Source: Campylobacterales bacterium (GTDB lineage Bacteria; Campylobacterota; Campylobacteria; Campylobacterales; Arcobacteraceae). Taken from it: 9,206 nt of DNA. How positions within the stretch are numbered: position 1 is the first letter of the stretch; every line of letters starts with the position of its first letter. Below the pieces are notes generated by a model. That model searched no databases and was not told the DNA's origin. It saw only the letters and a list, made by a program, of their open reading frames with translations. A program made the translations under genes and the position numbers. The stretch spans positions 1 to 9,206 of the forward strand of contig JAMOPZ010000338.1 in NCBI GenBank assembly GCA_027064245.1, given 5' to 3'. Positions 1-7,812 of the stretch are shown here, in pieces.

Positions 1-132
1 GATGCTTTATTGCAAAGTAGTACAAATTTTCATATTATGATATTTAGTGGTGTAGTATTGTTTTTATTTATATTAAGATGGTTGGCATATTTTACATCAC
101 CAGATAAAATAAAAAATGAAGGAAAAAAATGA
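1..132 (+). CDS. C-terminal end of an unidentified membrane protein (5' partial)
   Basis: Reading frame 1 is open from the first base to a TGA at 130-132 and encodes 43 residues. They include one strongly hydrophobic stretch (about residues 12-32, rich in I, F, V and L), followed by a charged tail that ends in lysines (PDKIKNEGKK). This looks like a last transmembrane helix with a positively charged end, which by the positive-inside rule would lie in the cytoplasm. The stop codon overlaps the next gene's start as ATGA, so the two genes are probably translationally coupled and in one operon. AAGGA at 119-123, inside this frame, serves as the ribosome binding site for the next gene. The visible part is too short to name a family. 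Confidence 0.6.
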   Translation, partial: DALLQSSTNFHIMIFSGVVLFLFILRWLAYFTSPDKIKNEGKK

Positions 133-575
133 TTAAAAATGTAATAGAAAATAGAGATTATCAAGTTATAGTACAAGAACAAATACATGATATTATAGAT
201 TATTTAGTAGCAAAAGATCAAGAGTTTTCTATAACTGCAAATATAGCATCAGTTACTTTTGAACCAGAATTACCACAAGTTATAGTTGATAATTTTGCAG
301 AGTTCACTATGTTTTCTCTTATGAATTATACTTATACTACTATTGAATTGACTCAAACTCATATTAGTTTTGAAGCAGGTTTTGGTGCTGAGAATTTTGG
401 TGCATTTGTAACTATACCATTAAATGGTATATTTCAAATTGTATTAGAGCAGTCAATTTTATATTTAAATCCAACAGCAACTGTAGAGAAACTTTTTGAA
501 GTAAATGATGAGGATGATCAAGAGTTAAAATCGCGAAATATTTTTATGAAAAATAATAAAAATTTATTTTCATAA
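129..575 (+). CDS. Conserved small protein, possible SspB-like ClpXP adaptor
   Basis: This 148-residue protein is acidic and soluble, with no signal peptide or membrane segment. The ATG start overlaps the upstream stop (ATGA) and has AAGGA five bases before it. It has an N-terminal helix-like part (residues 10-29), then a beta-rich core. Residues 79-104 (ISFEAGFGAENFGAFVTIPL and on) resemble the SspB pattern 'isF.arFgG....v.vPl.av..i', followed by a 'Y/F-x-P' element (YLNP, 112-115). After the core comes a short acidic linker (EVNDEDDQE, 124-132) and a basic, hydrophobic tail ending NKNLFS. SspB proteins have this order: a substrate-binding domain, an acidic flexible linker and a short C-terminal ClpX-docking peptide. 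In known SspB, the domain binds ssrA-tagged or other substrates and delivers them to ClpXP. The match is from memory of family patterns and is weak, the tail does not match a known docking motif, and no clp gene is nearby. If the match is wrong, this is a conserved hypothetical protein. Confidence 0.45.
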   Translation: MIKNVIENRDYQVIVQEQIHDIIDYLVAKDQEFSITANIASVTFEPELPQVIVDNFAEFTMFSLMNYTYTTIELTQTHISFEAGFGAENFGAFVTIPLNGIFQIVLEQSILYLNPTATVEKLFEVNDEDDQELKSRNIFMKNNKNLFS

Positions 576-586
576 AATTATATAGT

Positions 587-599
587 AGGTAATAATTTG
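587..599 (+). promoter_or_regulatory. Weak Shine-Dalgarno and TTG start of metX
   Basis: AGG at 587-589 lies seven bases before TTG at 597-599. The next in-frame ATG (657-659, residue 21) would remove the conserved N-terminal stretch 'NEPLHLESG' typical of this family, so the TTG is the best start. A weak site plus a TTG codon suggests modest translation initiation. Confidence 0.6.
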
Positions 600-1709
600 A
601 AAATATTTACTAGTGTAAAAAGATTTAATGAACCTTTACATTTAGAAAGTGGTCGTATGTTATCTTCTTATGAAGTGGCATATGAAACTTATGGAGAGTT
701 AAATAATGATAAATCAAATGTTATTGTAGTAACTCATGCTTTAAGTGGATCGTGTCATGCGGCAGGGTATTACGATGGTGATAGGAAGCCTGGATATTGG
801 GATAACTTAATAGGAGATGGTAAACCTATAGATACACAAAAATATTTTGTAATTGCAACTAGTAATATAGGCTCTTGTTTTGGTTCAACAGGACCTATGA
901 GTTTAGCTGAAGATGGTAAGCCTTATAGATTTAGATTTCCTGTTCTTACAATTAGTGATATAGTAAAAGCGCAAAAAAATCTTATAAATTCTTTAGGGAT
1001 CAAGAAGGTAAAAGCAATAATTGGTGGAAGTATGGGTGGTATGCAAGCACTTTGTTATGCTATAGAGTATCCTGATTTTGCAAATATGATTATACCACTT
1101 GCTACAACTGCATATACAAGACCTTGGGCAATAGCTTTTAATAAAGTAGTAATTGAAGCAATTAGAAATGATCCTGATTTTAAAGATGGATATTATAATC
1201 CAAAAGATATAGCAAAAAATGGTCTTAAAGGTTTAGCAGTAGGAAGAATGGCTGGGCATATAAGCTACTTATCAAAAGACTCAATGCAGAGTAAATTTGG
1301 AAGATCTTATGTAGAACAAGATGGTCTTTATGAACTTTTTGGAAGGTTTCAAGTAGAGCGATATTTGGAGTACAATGGATATAATTTTCCACATAATTTT
1401 GATCCGTTAAGTTATTTATATATTGTAAAAACTATCAATATTTTTAATGCTGCAAGGGGAAAAGATAAGCTAGAAGATGCATTAGGTCATATAAAATCAA
1501 AACTTCATCTACTATCTTTTAGTGGGGATATTCTTTTTTATCCTTGTGAGATGCAAGAGATAAAAGATCTTATGGATAAAATAGGAAATGGAGATCTATG
1601 CTCTTATGAGATGATAGATAGCTCTTATGGTCATGATGCTTTTTTAGTAGAAGTTGATAAATTTGGGGATAAAATAGTAGCTATGTTGGAGGGCAATTAT
1701 GGAAAATAA
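597..1709 (+). CDS. metX: Homoserine O-acyltransferase (acetyltransferase type), methionine biosynthesis
   Basis: MetX transfers an acyl group, classically acetyl from acetyl-CoA, to the hydroxyl of homoserine. This is the first committed step from homoserine to methionine, in the cytoplasm. The 370 residues form one alpha/beta-hydrolase domain of normal family length. The nucleophile elbow GGSMGGMQ (143-150) places catalytic Ser145. The acid is probably Asp311 (SFSGDILFYP) and the base His346 (YGHDAFL), completing the triad. Other family blocks are THALSGSCHAAG (46-57) and GSCFGSTGP (92-100). Several proteins annotated MetX are known to use succinyl-CoA, and I cannot settle the acyl donor by eye. 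The gene starts with TTG, follows the SspB-like gene by 21 bases and overlaps xseB by 11 bases. No met genes flank it here, and no S-box or other methionine riboswitch fits in the 21-base spacer. Confidence 0.93.
   Translation: MKIFTSVKRFNEPLHLESGRMLSSYEVAYETYGELNNDKSNVIVVTHALSGSCHAAGYYDGDRKPGYWDNLIGDGKPIDTQKYFVIATSNIGSCFGSTGPMSLAEDGKPYRFRFPVLTISDIVKAQKNLINSLGIKKVKAIIGGSMGGMQALCYAIEYPDFANMIIPLATTAYTRPWAIAFNKVVIEAIRNDPDFKDGYYNPKDIAKNGLKGLAVGRMAGHISYLSKDSMQSKFGRSYVEQDGLYELFGRFQVERYLEYNGYNFPHNFDPLSYLYIVKTINIFNAARGKDKLEDALGHIKSKLHLLSFSGDILFYPCEMQEIKDLMDKIGNGDLCSYEMIDSSYGHDAFLVEVDKFGDKIVAMLEGNYGK
1688..1693 (+). promoter_or_regulatory. Ribosome binding site of xseB inside metX
   Basis: GGAGGG, the strongest Shine-Dalgarno match in the window, lies inside the last codons of metX, five bases before the xseB ATG at 1699. 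It supports that start and indicates that xseB is translated efficiently even though it overlaps metX. Confidence 0.75.
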
Positions 1710-1887
1710 AGAGGTAAATTTCGAACAAAAAGTAGAAGAAGCAAATAAATTATTAAAAAAATTAATAGATCCTGAAATTACACTACAAGATAGTGTAAGG
1801 GTCTATAAAGATGGTTTAAAAGAGTTAGAAACTGCACAGAAGCTTTTAGATAAAGCTAAACTAGAATTTAAAGAGATTACTGATTAA
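1699..1887 (+). CDS. xseB: Exodeoxyribonuclease VII small subunit
   Basis: XseB is the small subunit of exonuclease VII. Several copies bind the large catalytic subunit XseA, and the complex degrades single-stranded DNA in the cytoplasm from both ends. The 62 residues are within the usual small size of the family and show its two-helix layout. FEQKVEEANKLLKKL (about 9-23) is the first helix, then comes the conserved turn region with ITLQDSVRVYKDGL (27-40; the family pattern is 'l.LeeslklyeeGm'), and a second charged helix (40-60). The gene overlaps the end of metX by 11 bases in another frame and uses the GGAGGG inside metX. No xseA is in the window, so the large subunit must be encoded elsewhere. 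A likely transcript end or new promoter follows in the 114-base gap. Confidence 0.88.
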   Translation: MENKEVNFEQKVEEANKLLKKLIDPEITLQDSVRVYKDGLKELETAQKLLDKAKLEFKEITD

Positions 1888-1912
1888 AGTTTTCCAAAAT
1901 TAAAAATATTAG

Positions 1913-1946
1913 TTTTATTACATTTTAATTAATCTTTAGGTACAAT
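1913..1946 (+). promoter_or_regulatory. Probable sigma-70 promoter of the gltB-gltD-argB operon
   Basis: The -10 candidate is TACAAT at 1941-1946, preceded by AGG. Upstream there is no good -35 box. Instead T-tracts sit at 1913-1916, 1923-1926 and 1935-1937, about 10-12 bases apart. Known Campylobacter sigma-70 promoters use such periodic T-rich DNA in place of a -35 element. Transcription would start near 1953, giving a leader of about 50 bases before the gltB ATG. This is the only intergenic gap of useful size in the window, which supports placing the operon promoter here. No sigma-54 site (GG-N10-GC type) was seen. Confidence 0.55.
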
Positions 1947-1959
1947 CTTGTGAAAATAG

Positions 1960-1977
1960 AAATATAGTTTTATATTT
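1960..1977 (+). repeat. Perfect 7-bp inverted repeat in the gltB leader
   Basis: AAATATA (1960-1966) and TATATTT (1971-1977) are exact reverse complements separated by GTTT. The element lies between the predicted transcription start and the gltB ribosome binding site. It could be a regulator operator or a weak RNA hairpin, but it contains only A and T in its arms, so chance is a real alternative in this AT-rich spacer. Confidence 0.3.
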
Positions 1978-2001
1978 ACAAATTTAACACAAAGGAAGAA
2001 A

Positions 2002-5000
2002 ATGGGTTGTAATTTAGATAAATTAACTTCTTTTAAAGACAATTGTGGGTTTGGGCTTTTAGCACATCTTAAAAATAAACCTACTCATAAAAATCTTGAA
2101 GATGCCATAGTAGCACTTGAAAGAATGATGCACAGAGGTGCAGTAGCAGCAGATGGTAAAAGTGGAGATGGAAGTGGACTTCTTTTATCTATGCCAGATA
2201 AATTTATGCGAAAAGTAGCTTTGCAAAGTGGAGTAGATCTTCCAAAACTTTATGCAGTAGCATTTGTATTCTCAAAAGATGAATCACAACTTGATACTTT
2301 TAGACAATATTGTGAGTCTAATGATCTTAAAGTTGTATTAAATAGAGAAGTGCCAGTTGATACAGATGCATTGGGTGAACAAGCATTATCAATATTGCCA
2401 AAAATGACACAAATTTTTGTAATACCAAATACTTTAGTATCTTCTAAAAGATTTGAAGCGATGCTTTATCTTGCACGAAAAGAAGCAGAACATAAATTAA
2501 AAGATGACGAAGATTTTTATATTCCTACATTTTCTTCTAAAGTGATAGCCTATAAAGGGCTTGTTATGCCTACAACAATTAGACAATTTTATATTGATCT
2601 AAATGATGATGATTTTAAGATCTCATTTGCACTTTTTCATCAAAGATTTTCTACAAATACATTACCAAAATGGAGACTTGCTCAACCTTTTAGAGGAGTA
2701 GCTCACAATGGTGAGATCAACTCTATTGAGGCAAATAGATTTAATGTAGAGGTAAAAACAGAATCTTTAAAATCAGAAATTTTTAGTGATGAAGAGTTAC
2801 AAAGAATATTTCCAATACTTCAAGATGGTGCAAGTGATAGTGCATCTTTAGATAATATGTTTGAATTTTTAATGGTAAATGGTATGGACTTTTTTAAAGC
2901 TGCAAGAAGTTTAGTTCCAGCTCCTTGGCAAAATGCACCATATATGGATCATGAGTTAAGAGCATTTTATGAATATAGTGCTATAAGATTTGAAGCATGG
3001 GATGGACCAGCGGCAGTTAGTTTGACAGATGGAAGACATATAGGTTGTGTGCTTGATAGAAATGGGCTTAGACCATCAAAATATTTTATTACAAAAGATG
3101 ATAGAATTTTTATTACAAGTGAGTATGGAACAGTACCATTTGATGAAGAGTTTATAATAGATCGAGGGAGACTACAAAGTGGTCAAATGATAGGACTTGA
3201 TCTAAAAAATGGAACATTGCTTAAAAATGATGATATCAATGATTATTTAAAATCAACTCAAAATTATGAAAAATGGTTAAATAATAATATGAAATATCTT
3301 CAAGAGTATGTAGAAGATACATTTTTAGATCTTAGTGAATACAAATTTGATGATATAACATCAAGACAAAAGTATGCAAACATCTCTTATGAGACATTAG
3401 ATCAAATGATTATCCCTATGGCAAATGAAGCAAAAGAACCAACAGGTTCTATGGGAGATGATACACCTTTAGCTGCATTTTCTTCTAAAAATAGAAATTT
3501 TACAGATTTTTTTAGACAAAAATTTGCACAAGTTACAAACCCGCCAATAGATCCTTATAGGGAAAAAATTGTTATGTCTTTAAATACAGGTTTAGGACAT
3601 ACATATAATATATTAGAAGAAAATGAACATAATTCAAAAAGGGTAAAAGCAATAAGTCCGATTTTTATGAAAGAAAAAGTTGATGTTCTTGTAGATTTTG
3701 GAGATAAAAATTCATCAAATTATGATCCAGATTATAAAAATAGATTTTTTTGTACTACATTTACAACAGATATTAAAAAAGCATTAGAGGACCTTTATGA
3801 GGGTATAAAATTAGCAGTGCAAGAAGATAATATTAGTATTATTATCCTTGATGATAGAGCTATTACTAAAGATAAAAAAATTATACCAGCAGCGATGGCT
3901 ATAGGATATATAAATCAACATCTTTTAGAAGATAAATTAAGAGGAAGAGTATCTCTTTTATCTGTAACAAGTGAAGTTTATGATCCTCATACAGCTGCAG
4001 TTTTATTGGCTTTTGGTGCAAATGCTATATATCCATATATGATGTATGCTTCAATAGTATCATTTTTTGAAAGAAAAAATATATCTGATTATGCACTTCA
4101 AAATAAACTTAAAAATAGTGCAAAAGCTATAAATGCTGGATTGCTTAAAATTATGTCAAAAATGGGTATTGCAACAGTTGCATCATATAGAAACTCATCA
4201 TTATTTGATGTTTTAGGTTTGGGTGATGATATTGTACAAAGTTGTTTTAAATTTGCTTCTAGTGATTTAGCAGGTTTAACTTTTGAAGATATAGAAAAAA
4301 GAATAGAAAAATTACATTTTGATGCATATTTTAATGATAAGACTATGTTCCCTTTAAATATGGGTGGTTTTTATAAATATCTTAATGGCGGTGAATATCA
4401 TGATTATGCACCTGCGGTTACAAAAGCAATTCATAATAAAAATGCTACAAAAAAAGAGGATATCAGTGATTTTAAAGGGCTTAAGAGTTTAATAGAAAAT
4501 AGAGGTCAAAAATTTATTAGAGACTTTTTTGAATTTAATAGCGATAAAGGATCGATTAGTAAAGATCAAGTAGAGTCAAAAGAGGAGATATTTAAAAGAT
4601 TTGCAGCAGCAGCTATGAGTTGTGGATCTATATCTATAGAAGCTCATGAAGCAATAGCAGTAGCTATGAATACAATAGGTGCTCAAAGTAACTCAGGTGA
4701 GGGTGGAGAAGATCCAGCTAGATTTAATACACTTAAAAATTCTAAGATTAAACAAATTGCATCTGGAAGATTTGGTGTGACCCCAGGATATTTAGTAAAT
4801 TGTGAAGAGTTGCAGATTAAACTAGCACAAGGTGCAAAACCTGGTGAAGGTGGACAGCTTCCAGGAGCAAAAGTAACTGAGATGATTGCAAAATTAAGAC
4901 ATACAACTCAAGGTGTTACTTTGATATCTCCACCTCCTCATCATGATATTTATAGTATTGAGGATTTGGCACAACTTATTTTTGATCTAAAACAGATCAA

Positions 5001-6438
5001 TCCTAGTGCAAAAGTAACAGTAAAATTAGTTTCAACTATTGGAGTAGGAACTATTGCTGCGGGAGTTGCAAAAGCTTATGCAGATAAAATTATTATTTCA
5101 GGAGCTGATGGTGGAACAGGAGCTGCACCACTTACATCTATAAAACATACAGGAAATGCGTGGGAGTTAGGTCTTAGTGAAGCTCATAATTCACTTAAAG
5201 CAAATCATTTAAGAGGTATGGTTCATCTTCAAACTGATGGTGGATTAAAAACTGGTCTTGATGTTGTAAAAGCTGCTATGTTAGGAGCTGAAAGTTTTGC
5301 ATTTGGAACTTCAGTACTTACAATTTTAGGGTGTAAGATGTTAAGGATTTGTCATACAAATAAATGTAGTGTAGGTGTTGCTACTCAAGATACAGATTTA
5401 AGAACTAGATTTAATGGAACAGTAGATAGACTTATAAGTTATTTTGAATTTTTAGCAGATGATGTGCGAGATATTTTAGCACAATTAGGTTATACTAGAT
5501 TAGAAGATATAATAGGAAGAAGTGATTTACTTAAAGTAATAGATGATGATTTTGCTAGAAAATTTGATTTTCAAAATATACTAAGAAGAATAGATGGGAT
5601 AGATACTTGTCAAGTGGCATCAAATGTTCCTTATGATAAAAATACAGAGTCTAAAAAGCTTCTAAAAAAAGTAATTAATACTATAGAAAATCCTGTAAAA
5701 CCTATTATAATAGATTATGAGATATCAAACTTAAATAGAAGTTTTGGTACATTAACTTCAGGTGAGATAGCAAAAAGATATGGTGATGATGGTTTACCTG
5801 AAGATATGATAACATATAATTTAACAGGAGTTGCTGGACAATCTTTTGGGACTTTTTTAAGTCGTGGTATAACTCTTAGCCTTGATGGTGTTGCTAATGA
5901 TTATGTAGGTAAAGGTATGAGTGGTGGTAAAATTATCATAAAACCACAACTACAAGGTAGCTCTTATGCAGGAGCTGGAAATACATGTTTATATGGAGCA
6001 ACTGGTGGAAAACTATATGTAAGAGCTAGTGTTGGTGAGAGATTTGCAGTTAGAAATTCTGGTTGTATTGCAGTAGTTGAAGGTACAGGAGATAGTGCTT
6101 GTGAATATATGACAGGTGGTATTGTAGTAATTTTAGGTGAAACTGGTATTAACTTTGGAGCTGGTATGACAGGTGGATTAGCATTTATTTATGATAAAGA
6201 TAGACATTTTATAGATAATATTAATCAAGAATTAGTAGAAGCTATACGAATAGATACTGATGAAACAGAGCTTGAAAGACTTTATCTTAAAAAATTATTA
6301 CAAGATTATGAAAAAACAACACAATCACATCAAGCAGAGATTATTTTAGAAAACTTTAGATCACAAATAAGAAATTTTTGGATGGTAAAACCAAAGAATA
6401 TGTCAGTTTTACCATTAAATCCAGATGAGGGAGATTAA
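2002..6438 (+). CDS. gltB: Glutamate synthase (NADPH) large (alpha) subunit
   Basis: GltB makes glutamate from glutamine and 2-oxoglutarate together with GltD, in the cytoplasm. The 1478 residues match the full length of bacterial large subunits. The type II glutamine amidotransferase domain (about 15-420) has nucleophile Cys15 in DNCGFGLLAH, which implies removal of a 14-residue propeptide; HRGAVAADGKSGDGSG (44-59), HQRFSTNT (from 213) and AHNGE (234-238) are also present. A central domain follows (about 450-750). The FMN-binding synthase domain (about 830-1190) has SNSGEGGEDP (896-905), KPGEGGQLPG (946-955) and SGADGGTGAAP (1033-1043). The 3Fe-4S ligands are Cys1111, Cys1117 and Cys1122 in CKMLRICHTNKCSVG. 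A C-terminal GXGXG beta-helix domain (about 1230-1430) includes GVAGQSFG and DYVGKGMSGG. The ATG has AAGGA at 1992-1996. gltD follows after 5 bases. All key residues are intact, with no frameshift. Confidence 0.97.
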   Translation: MGCNLDKLTSFKDNCGFGLLAHLKNKPTHKNLEDAIVALERMMHRGAVAADGKSGDGSGLLLSMPDKFMRKVALQSGVDLPKLYAVAFVFSKDESQLDTFRQYCESNDLKVVLNREVPVDTDALGEQALSILPKMTQIFVIPNTLVSSKRFEAMLYLARKEAEHKLKDDEDFYIPTFSSKVIAYKGLVMPTTIRQFYIDLNDDDFKISFALFHQRFSTNTLPKWRLAQPFRGVAHNGEINSIEANRFNVEVKTESLKSEIFSDEELQRIFPILQDGASDSASLDNMFEFLMVNGMDFFKAARSLVPAPWQNAPYMDHELRAFYEYSAIRFEAWDGPAAVSLTDGRHIGCVLDRNGLRPSKYFITKDDRIFITSEYGTVPFDEEFIIDRGRLQSGQMIGLDLKNGTLLKNDDINDYLKSTQNYEKWLNNNMKYLQEYVEDTFLDLSEYKFDDITSRQKYANISYETLDQMIIPMANEAKEPTGSMGDDTPLAAFSSKNRNFTDFFRQKFAQVTNPPIDPYREKIVMSLNTGLGHTYNILEENEHNSKRVKAISPIFMKEKVDVLVDFGDKNSSNYDPDYKNRFFCTTFTTDIKKALEDLYEGIKLAVQEDNISIIILDDRAITKDKKIIPAAMAIGYINQHLLEDKLRGRVSLLSVTSEVYDPHTAAVLLAFGANAIYPYMMYASIVSFFERKNISDYALQNKLKNSAKAINAGLLKIMSKMGIATVASYRNSSLFDVLGLGDDIVQSCFKFASSDLAGLTFEDIEKRIEKLHFDAYFNDKTMFPLNMGGFYKYLNGGEYHDYAPAVTKAIHNKNATKKEDISDFKGLKSLIENRGQKFIRDFFEFNSDKGSISKDQVESKEEIFKRFAAAAMSCGSISIEAHEAIAVAMNTIGAQSNSGEGGEDPARFNTLKNSKIKQIASGRFGVTPGYLVNCEELQIKLAQGAKPGEGGQLPGAKVTEMIAKLRHTTQGVTLISPPPHHDIYSIEDLAQLIFDLKQINPSAKVTVKLVSTIGVGTIAAGVAKAYADKIIISGADGGTGAAPLTSIKHTGNAWELGLSEAHNSLKANHLRGMVHLQTDGGLKTGLDVVKAAMLGAESFAFGTSVLTILGCKMLRICHTNKCSVGVATQDTDLRTRFNGTVDRLISYFEFLADDVRDILAQLGYTRLEDIIGRSDLLKVIDDDFARKFDFQNILRRIDGIDTCQVASNVPYDKNTESKKLLKKVINTIENPVKPIIIDYEISNLNRSFGTLTSGEIAKRYGDDGLPEDMITYNLTGVAGQSFGTFLSRGITLSLDGVANDYVGKGMSGGKIIIKPQLQGSSYAGAGNTCLYGATGGKLYVRASVGERFAVRNSGCIAVVEGTGDSACEYMTGGIVVILGETGINFGAGMTGGLAFIYDKDRHFIDNINQELVEAIRIDTDETELERLYLKKLLQDYEKTTQSHQAEIILENFRSQIRNFWMVKPKNMSVLPLNPDEGD

Positions 6439-6443
6439 AAGAG

Positions 6444-7808
6444 ATGTTGAATTTTACAAAAATAGATAGAAATAATCCATCAAAAAGAGGTGTGATGGAG
6501 AGAATCAAAGATTATAAAGAGGTTTATAATATCTTTGATGATAATAAAGCTAGTGAACAATCGGATCGTTGTATAGGTTGTGGAGATCCATATTGTCATA
6601 ATAAATGTCCACTGCACAATATAATTCCAGCTTGGCTTAAACAAGTAGCATCAAGTGATTTAGAGTTGGCATTTAATATCTCAAATGAAACATCTCCAAT
6701 GCCAGAAATTTTTGGAAGAATTTGTCCTCAAGATGTACTTTGTGAGGGTGATTGTACATTAAATGAAACTCATGGAGCTATTACAATAGGAGCTATTGAA
6801 ACTCATATTAGTGAAAAAGGTTTTCAAGCTGGATTTAAGCCAAAATTTAATGCAAAAAAAATTGGTAAAAAAGTAGCAGTAATTGGTAGTGGACCTGCAG
6901 GAATTAGTGTAGCTACATTTCTTTTAAGAGCTGGAATTGATGTAGATATGTATGAAAGAGCATCAAAAGCTGGTGGACTTTTAACTTATGGAATACCTGG
7001 ATTTAAATTAGATAAAAGTGTAGTTCAAAGAAGAGTTGATTGGTTAATAGAAGCAGGAATGAATCTATTTACAAGTTGTGAAATAGGGGTTGATAAATCT
7101 ATAAAAGAGTTAGAAGAATCTTATGATGCATTATTTATAGGAATTGGTGCAACAAAAGGAAGATATGCAGGACTTGATGGTGATGAAAAATCTCATGTTC
7201 ATCTTGCTATGGAGTTTTTAACTAAAGTTCAAAAAAGACAATTTGGTGAAGATGTAGAAAATTATATTGATGTAAAAGGTAAAAATGTAGTTGTAATTGG
7301 TGGTGGGGATACTGCTATGGATTGTTTACGAACTAGTGTAAGAGAGGGTGCTAAGTCTGTAAAATGTTTATACAGAAGAGATGAAGCAAATATGCCAGGA
7401 TCTAAAAAAGAGGTTATTAACTCTAAAGAGGAGGGGGTAGAGTTTGTTTTTAATGTATCTCCTCTTAAAATAGAAGATGATGGTATAGTTTTAGTAAAAA
7501 CCTCTATGGGTGAAGCTGATGAATCTGGTCGTCAAAGTGTGAATATAGTAGAAAATAGTCAATATAAAGAGGAAGCTGATATTATCATTTATGCATTAGG
7601 TTTTACTCAAGAAAAACCAAAATTTTTAGAAGAATTAAATTTGGAATTAGATAGATGGAATGGTATAAAAGTTGATGATAATTGTCAAACATCAAATAAA
7701 AAAATATTTTCTGGTGGTGATGGAGTAAGAGGTGCAGATCTAGCAGTAAGAGCTGCAGCTGATGGAAAAAATGCAGCTAATTCAATAGTAAAATTTCTTA
7801 TAAAGTAG
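6444..7808 (+). CDS. gltD: Glutamate synthase (NADPH) small (beta) subunit
   Basis: GltD oxidises NADPH on FAD and passes electrons through iron-sulfur clusters to the FMN of GltB. The 454 residues are close to the roughly 470 of the E. coli protein. The N-terminal cluster-binding region has Cys43, Cys46, Cys51 and Cys55 (CIGCGDPYCHNKCP), then Cys94, Cys100 and Cys104 (GRICPQDVLCEGDC), the family's ligands for two 4Fe-4S clusters. The FAD fold begins with VAVIGSGPAG (144-153). The NADPH fold begins with VVVIGGGDTAMDC (282-294), followed by YRRDE (310-314), whose arginines in this family contact the NADPH phosphate. A second FAD motif, FSGGDGVRGADL (422-433), is near the end. The gene starts 5 bases after gltB, with GGAG at 6430-6433 as a somewhat distant ribosome binding site, so translation may depend on ribosomes finishing gltB. 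Related folds (dihydropyrimidine dehydrogenase, sulfide dehydrogenase) are excluded by the partner gltB. Confidence 0.96.
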   Translation: MLNFTKIDRNNPSKRGVMERIKDYKEVYNIFDDNKASEQSDRCIGCGDPYCHNKCPLHNIIPAWLKQVASSDLELAFNISNETSPMPEIFGRICPQDVLCEGDCTLNETHGAITIGAIETHISEKGFQAGFKPKFNAKKIGKKVAVIGSGPAGISVATFLLRAGIDVDMYERASKAGGLLTYGIPGFKLDKSVVQRRVDWLIEAGMNLFTSCEIGVDKSIKELEESYDALFIGIGATKGRYAGLDGDEKSHVHLAMEFLTKVQKRQFGEDVENYIDVKGKNVVVIGGGDTAMDCLRTSVREGAKSVKCLYRRDEANMPGSKKEVINSKEEGVEFVFNVSPLKIEDDGIVLVKTSMGEADESGRQSVNIVENSQYKEEADIIIYALGFTQEKPKFLEELNLELDRWNGIKVDDNCQTSNKKIFSGGDGVRGADLAVRAAADGKNAANSIVKFLIK

Positions 7809-7810
7809 GA
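7807..7810 (+). promoter_or_regulatory. Closely spaced ribosome binding site of argB
   Basis: AGGA at 7807-7810 overlaps the gltD stop codon and lies only two bases before the ATG at 7813. This is shorter than the usual 5-9 bases. The next in-frame ATG (residue 15, LLDAMPYI) would cut off the N-terminal helix found in related enzymes, so I keep 7813. Translation may rely on coupling to gltD. Confidence 0.5.
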
Positions 7811-7812
7811 TT

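Noticed and set aside
576..596. Promoter or riboswitch upstream of metX
   Set aside because: The 21-base spacer has room for little more than a ribosome binding site. No -10 box with a supporting T-tract and no room for a riboswitch was seen.
1896..1916. Possible terminator hairpin after xseB (AAAATTAA / TTAGTTTT, 5-base loop)
   Set aside because: The stem is almost all A-T with one G-U pair and no proper U-run follows, so it would be very unstable. Such pairings are expected by chance in this spacer, and the right arm also forms part of the promoter T-tracts.
2002..6438. GltB as a fusion or an unusual glutamate synthase
   Set aside because: The domain order, length, cysteine cluster and flavin motifs all match the standard bacterial large subunit, and a normal gltD follows.
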